From Burkholderiales bacterium (GTDB lineage Bacteria; Pseudomonadota; Gammaproteobacteria; Burkholderiales; Usitatibacteraceae), in NCBI GenBank assembly GCA_014378085.1, contig JACMOJ010000412.1:1-9645 (forward strand): a DNA stretch of 9,645 nucleotides. The letters are read 5' to 3'. The notes beneath the pieces were generated by a model. It was not told where the DNA came from. It did not search any database and saw only the letters and a list, made by a program, of their open reading frames with translations. Positions 7,806 through 9,645 of the stretch are shown here, piece by piece (position 1 is the first letter of the stretch; every line of letters starts with the position of its first letter). A program made the position numbers and the translations under genes.

Positions 7806-7865
7806 CGCGCGTTGTGGTGCGCGTCCTTGTGCGCGTTGTTGTGCGCCTTGTTGTGCGCGTTGCTG
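7806..7865. repeat. Five-unit 12-bp minisatellite upstream of the GT9 start
   Basis: Successive plus-strand units are cgcgcgttgtgg, tgcgcgtccttg, tgcgcgttgttg, tgcgccttgttg and tgcgcgttgctg. Each differs from the consensus tgcgcgttgttg at one to three positions. The array ends 13 bp before the GT9 start codon, so it lies in that gene's 5' leader. If the rejected GTG start were used, it would encode AHNK, AHNN, AHKD and AHHN units. It also lies in the divergent region shared with fabI, where length changes could alter spacing. Confidence 0.85.
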
Positions 7866-7919
7866 CCAGCGGGCCTGAGCGCGATCGTCGGTTCCACATC
7901 GGGATTGCGGCTGGCAGCA
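7861..7919. repeat. Perfect 10-bp inverted repeat, 39-bp spacer
   Basis: TGCTGCCAGC at 7861-7870 is the exact reverse complement of GCTGGCAGCA at 7910-7919. The left arm overlaps the last minisatellite unit. It lies between the divergent GT9 and fabI genes, about 100 bp upstream of fabI. It could be a regulator-binding pair or an mRNA stem; no T-run follows either arm, so it is not a standard terminator. Confidence 0.5.
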
Positions 7920-7961
7920 GCGCAGCGGGGGTGGCACGACCAACAAGCAACATCGAATTCC

Positions 7962-7988
7962 TTACGCGGGGGTGGCTTAGGCTAAACT
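7962..7988 (+). promoter_or_regulatory. Weak candidate fabI promoter
   Basis: TTACGC (7962-7967) and TAAACT (7983-7988) resemble -35 and -10 elements, with a short 15-bp spacer. Transcription would start near 7995, giving a leader of about 28 bases. The matches are poor; the position is the main argument. Confidence 0.25.
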
Positions 7989-8011
7989 CTTGCCACATTT
8001 TATGACTCTCT

Positions 8012-8015
8012 GGAG
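8012..8015 (+). promoter_or_regulatory. Ribosome binding site deciding the fabI start
   Basis: GGAG lies seven bases before GTG 8023-8025. That GTG is followed by GFLANKK, aligning with the MGFLSGK start of E. coli FabI. An upstream ATG (8002) and TTG (7990) in the same frame have no comparable site. Confidence 0.75.
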
Positions 8016-8022
8016 TGGACTC

Positions 8023-8805
8023 GTGGGTTTTCTCGCTAACAAAAAAATACTGGTCACCGGCCTCCTGTCCAACCGCTCAATCGCCTACGGTATCGCCAAG
8101 GCGATGCATCGCGAAGGTGCTGAATTGGCGTTTACCTATGCGGGCGAAGGCATCAAGGACCGCGTTCACAAATTGGTTCCTGATTTCGGCGGCAAGATTG
8201 TGCTGCCGTGTGACGTAAGCCGTGACGACGAGATCGCGGCGTGTTTTGAAAGCCTCAAATCGGAATGGGGAACATTTGATGGGTTTGTCCACGCCATCGC
8301 TTTTGCGCCGAAAGAAGCCATTACGGGCGATTTTTTAGACGGCCTCTCACGCGAGAGTTTCCGTATGGCGCACGATATTTCCAGCTACAGCTACGCGGCG
8401 ATGGCCAAGGCCGCACTGCCGATCATGAACCCAACATCCGCCCTGCTGACGCTCTCCTACCTCGGTGCGGAGCGAGTGGTGCCGAACTACAACACGATGG
8501 GCACCGCTAAGGCGAGTCTAGAGGCAGTCACCCGTTATCTCGCGGCGAGCCTCGGCCCTCGCGGCATTCGCGCTAACGCCATTTCTGCGGGGCCAATCAA
8601 GACACTCGCTGCGGCAGGCATTGCAGGATTTCGCGAGATGCTGAGCTTCTTCGAAGCGCAAGCCCCGCTCAGACGCGGCGTCACGCAAGAAGAAGTCGGC
8701 AACGTCGCCGCCTTTCTCATGAGTGATTTGGCAAGCGGTATCACCGGCGAGGTGACCTATGTCGACGCCGGCTTCAACATCGTTGTTGCAGGCATGCCTC
8801 AATAG
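8023..8805 (+). CDS. fabI: Enoyl-[acyl-carrier-protein] reductase (NADH), FabI
   Basis: Cytoplasmic enzyme of type II fatty acid synthesis. It reduces trans-2-enoyl-ACP to acyl-ACP with NAD(P)H, the last step of each elongation cycle and the target of triclosan-type inhibitors. From GTG 8023 it has 260 residues, the normal size. VTG near residue 11 and SIAYGIA at 19-25 form the FabI-type dinucleotide site. Catalytic Tyr146 (SYLGAE), Tyr156 and Lys163 (YNTMGTAK) fall at the same numbers as in E. coli. [13 protein letters not shown] at 185-197 is the substrate-loop region. Residue 93 is Ala (HAIAFAP) where E. coli has Gly93, a known triclosan-resistance site; Met159 and Phe203, the other classical sites, are unchanged. 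Beginning at ATG 8002 would add seven residues and is less likely. The gene runs divergently from the GT9 gene and 82 bp ahead of the SDR. Confidence 0.96.
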   Translation: MGFLANKKILVTGLLSNRSIAYGIAKAMHREGAELAFTYAGEGIKDRVHKLVPDFGGKIVLPCDVSRDDEIAACFESLKSEWGTFDGFVHAIAFAPKEAITGDFLDGLSRESFRMAHDISSYSYAAMAKAALPIMNPTSALLTLSYLGAERVVPNYNTMGTAKASLEAVTRYLAASLGPRGIRANAISAGPIKTLAAAGIAGFREMLSFFEAQAPLRRGVTQEEVGNVAAFLMSDLASGITGEVTYVDAGFNIVVAGMPQ

Positions 8806-8887
8806 CTTTCAAAGGTCCTTTACGGACGAGCGATTCCAGCACTTTTCGCCTGAAAATCCCCGCCCACCTTAGAGATCGGATTATTTT

Positions 8888-9645
8888 ATGCAACAGTTTT
8901 CGAACCGCGTTGCGGTTATTACGGGTGCAGGCTCCGGCTTTGGCCGCGAATTTGCGCTGACCGCCGCCGAGCTTGGAATGCGGTTGGTGCTTGCGGATAT
9001 TCAGCAGCAGCCGTTGAACGAAACAAAGGCGTTGGTCGAGGCTAAGGGGGCGTCTGCCATCGCGGCGGTTTGTGATGTGTCCAAAGCCGCAGATGTTGAA
9101 TCACTAGCGGCGTTGACGATGTCGACCTACGGCGGTGTCAACCTGTTGTTCAACAACGCCGGCGTTGGATCGGGCGGACTGGTCTGGGAAAACACGGTTA
9201 AAGACTGGGAGTGGGTGTTGGGTGTCAACGTGTGGGGCGTCATTCATGGTGTCCGCGTATTCACGCCACTTATGCTCGAACAGGCCAAAGCAGACCCAAG
9301 TTACGAGGGCCATATTGTGAACACAGCGTCGATGGCCGGACTGTTATCACCGCAACTCATGGGCGCATACAACGTCTCCAAACACGCGGTGGTGGCGCTT
9401 TCTGAAACACTCTTCCATGACTTGGGCGCGGTGCAGGCCAGCGCGGTGCAGGACAGCGCCGAAGGTCACGGCCGCCAAATAGATTGCAGCGTATTGTGTC
9501 CGGCGTTTGTGCCGACCGGCATCAGCCAGTCACATCGCGCGCGGCCCGTGGATTTGCTTAATACGGAAAGTCCGACGGCGTCCATGAAACTTGCGCAGAG
9601 CATGACCCACAAGGCGGTTTCATCGGGCAAGATGACTGCGGCAGA
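8888..9645 (+). CDS. Classical short-chain dehydrogenase/reductase (partial, C-terminus beyond right edge)
   Basis: NAD(P)-dependent oxidoreductase; the substrate is unknown. ATG 8888 is preceded by a weak GGA seven bases upstream. There are 252 complete codons with no stop before the edge; relatives are usually about 250-300 residues. The Rossmann signature TGAGSGFG is at 12-19, and Asp37 after the second strand suggests NAD(H) preference. NNAG is at 89-92, and the catalytic tetrad is Asn114, Ser148, Tyr161 and Lys165 (YNVSK). After the catalytic helix there is an insert (about 181-197) containing the duplicated AVQAS/AVQDS and lacking a counterpart in typical SDRs, which usually go directly from the helix to the IxVSVLCP-type strand. 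The 82-bp gap to fabI holds only a 4-bp hairpin (GTCC 8815-8818 with GGAC 8824-8827) and no T-run, so co-transcription is possible. The gene is a family-level relative of FabI, but too different to be a recent duplicate. Confidence 0.92.
   Translation, partial: MQQFSNRVAVITGAGSGFGREFALTAAELGMRLVLADIQQQPLNETKALVEAKGASAIAAVCDVSKAADVESLAALTMSTYGGVNLLFNNAGVGSGGLVWENTVKDWEWVLGVNVWGVIHGVRVFTPLMLEQAKADPSYEGHIVNTASMAGLLSPQLMGAYNVSKHAVVALSETLFHDLGAVQASAVQDSAEGHGRQIDCSVLCPAFVPTGISQSHRARPVDLLNTESPTASMKLAQSMTHKAVSSGKMTAA
9428..9457 (+). repeat. 15-bp tandem duplication in the SDR gene
   Basis: GCGGTGCAGGCCAGC (9428-9442) is followed directly by GCGGTGCAGGACAGC (9443-9457), with one mismatch. It encodes AVQAS then AVQDS. 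The duplication is in frame and lies in a loop between the catalytic helix and the next strand, so the active site should be preserved. The near-identity suggests a recent event. Confidence 0.85.

Noticed and set aside
7793..7897. 35-residue Asn/His-rich N-terminal extension of the GT9 protein from GTG 7897
   Set aside because: No Shine-Dalgarno sequence before the GTG, the extension is repeat-derived, and ATG 7792 has GGGGA at good spacing directly before the family's usual N-terminus.
7695..7985. Plus-strand frame with a Cys/Ala/Leu-rich repeat (CALL units) that might be a small membrane peptide
   Set aside because: Its repeats are the reverse reading of the 12-bp minisatellite and most of the frame overlaps the GT9 gene; no start site supports it.
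7990..8022. Longer fabI start at TTG 7990 or ATG 8002
   Set aside because: GTG 8023 has the best ribosome site and matches the family N-terminus exactly.
8811..8827. Possible terminator after fabI
   Set aside because: Only a 4-bp stem (GTCC/GGAC) with no following T-run.

Overview
The window looks like a chromosomal segment of a Gram-negative proteobacterium, most likely a betaproteobacterium. That placement is an inference. It rests on a GT9 (heptosyltransferase-type) lipopolysaccharide glycosyltransferase, three periplasmic receptors with Sec signal peptides, a FabI that keeps Escherichia coli residue numbering, and my recollection that fabI often lies beside a peptide-type ABC transporter operon in Burkholderiales. 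I see no IS element, integrase, CRISPR array, tRNA or rRNA.

Layout: two divergent transcription blocks meet at an intergenic region of about 230 bp (7793-8022). Leftward (minus strand, in order of transcription) lie a GT9 glycosyltransferase (7792-6668), three tandem paralogous family 5 extracellular solute-binding proteins (6553-4667, 4667-2856, 2856-979), and a DppB/OppB-type permease (939 to beyond the left edge). The three receptor genes are joined by one-base stop/start overlaps (TGATG, then TAGTG). The permease begins 39 bp after the last receptor with no terminator visible between them. Rightward lie fabI (8023-8805, enoyl-ACP reductase) and a classical short-chain dehydrogenase/reductase (8888 to beyond the right edge).

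How the genes work together: the receptors and the permease form the capture and entry part of a peptide/oligopeptide-type ABC importer. The second permease and the ATPases would be expected beyond the left edge. All three receptors share one fold and a conserved Asp/Asn/Gly calcium-type loop, but they differ in a segment that is usually conserved near the ligand site, so they may offer several specificities to one membrane channel. FabI and the GT9 enzyme belong to envelope lipid and LPS synthesis; any functional link to the importer is only positional.

The most unusual pattern is that short, in-phase tandem repeats sit inside or beside otherwise ordinary genes. There are 12-bp units in the periplasmic loop of the permease, 6-bp units after the signal peptide of the first receptor, a Gly-rich run in the GT9 enzyme, five 12-bp units just upstream of the GT9 start, and a 15-bp tandem duplication in the SDR. 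All coding cases preserve the frame. This suggests a genome prone to slippage-type expansion that tolerates it in surface loops and linkers. I did not find a clearly new multi-gene system; the receptor triplet and the repeat-insertion pattern are the best candidates for follow-up.
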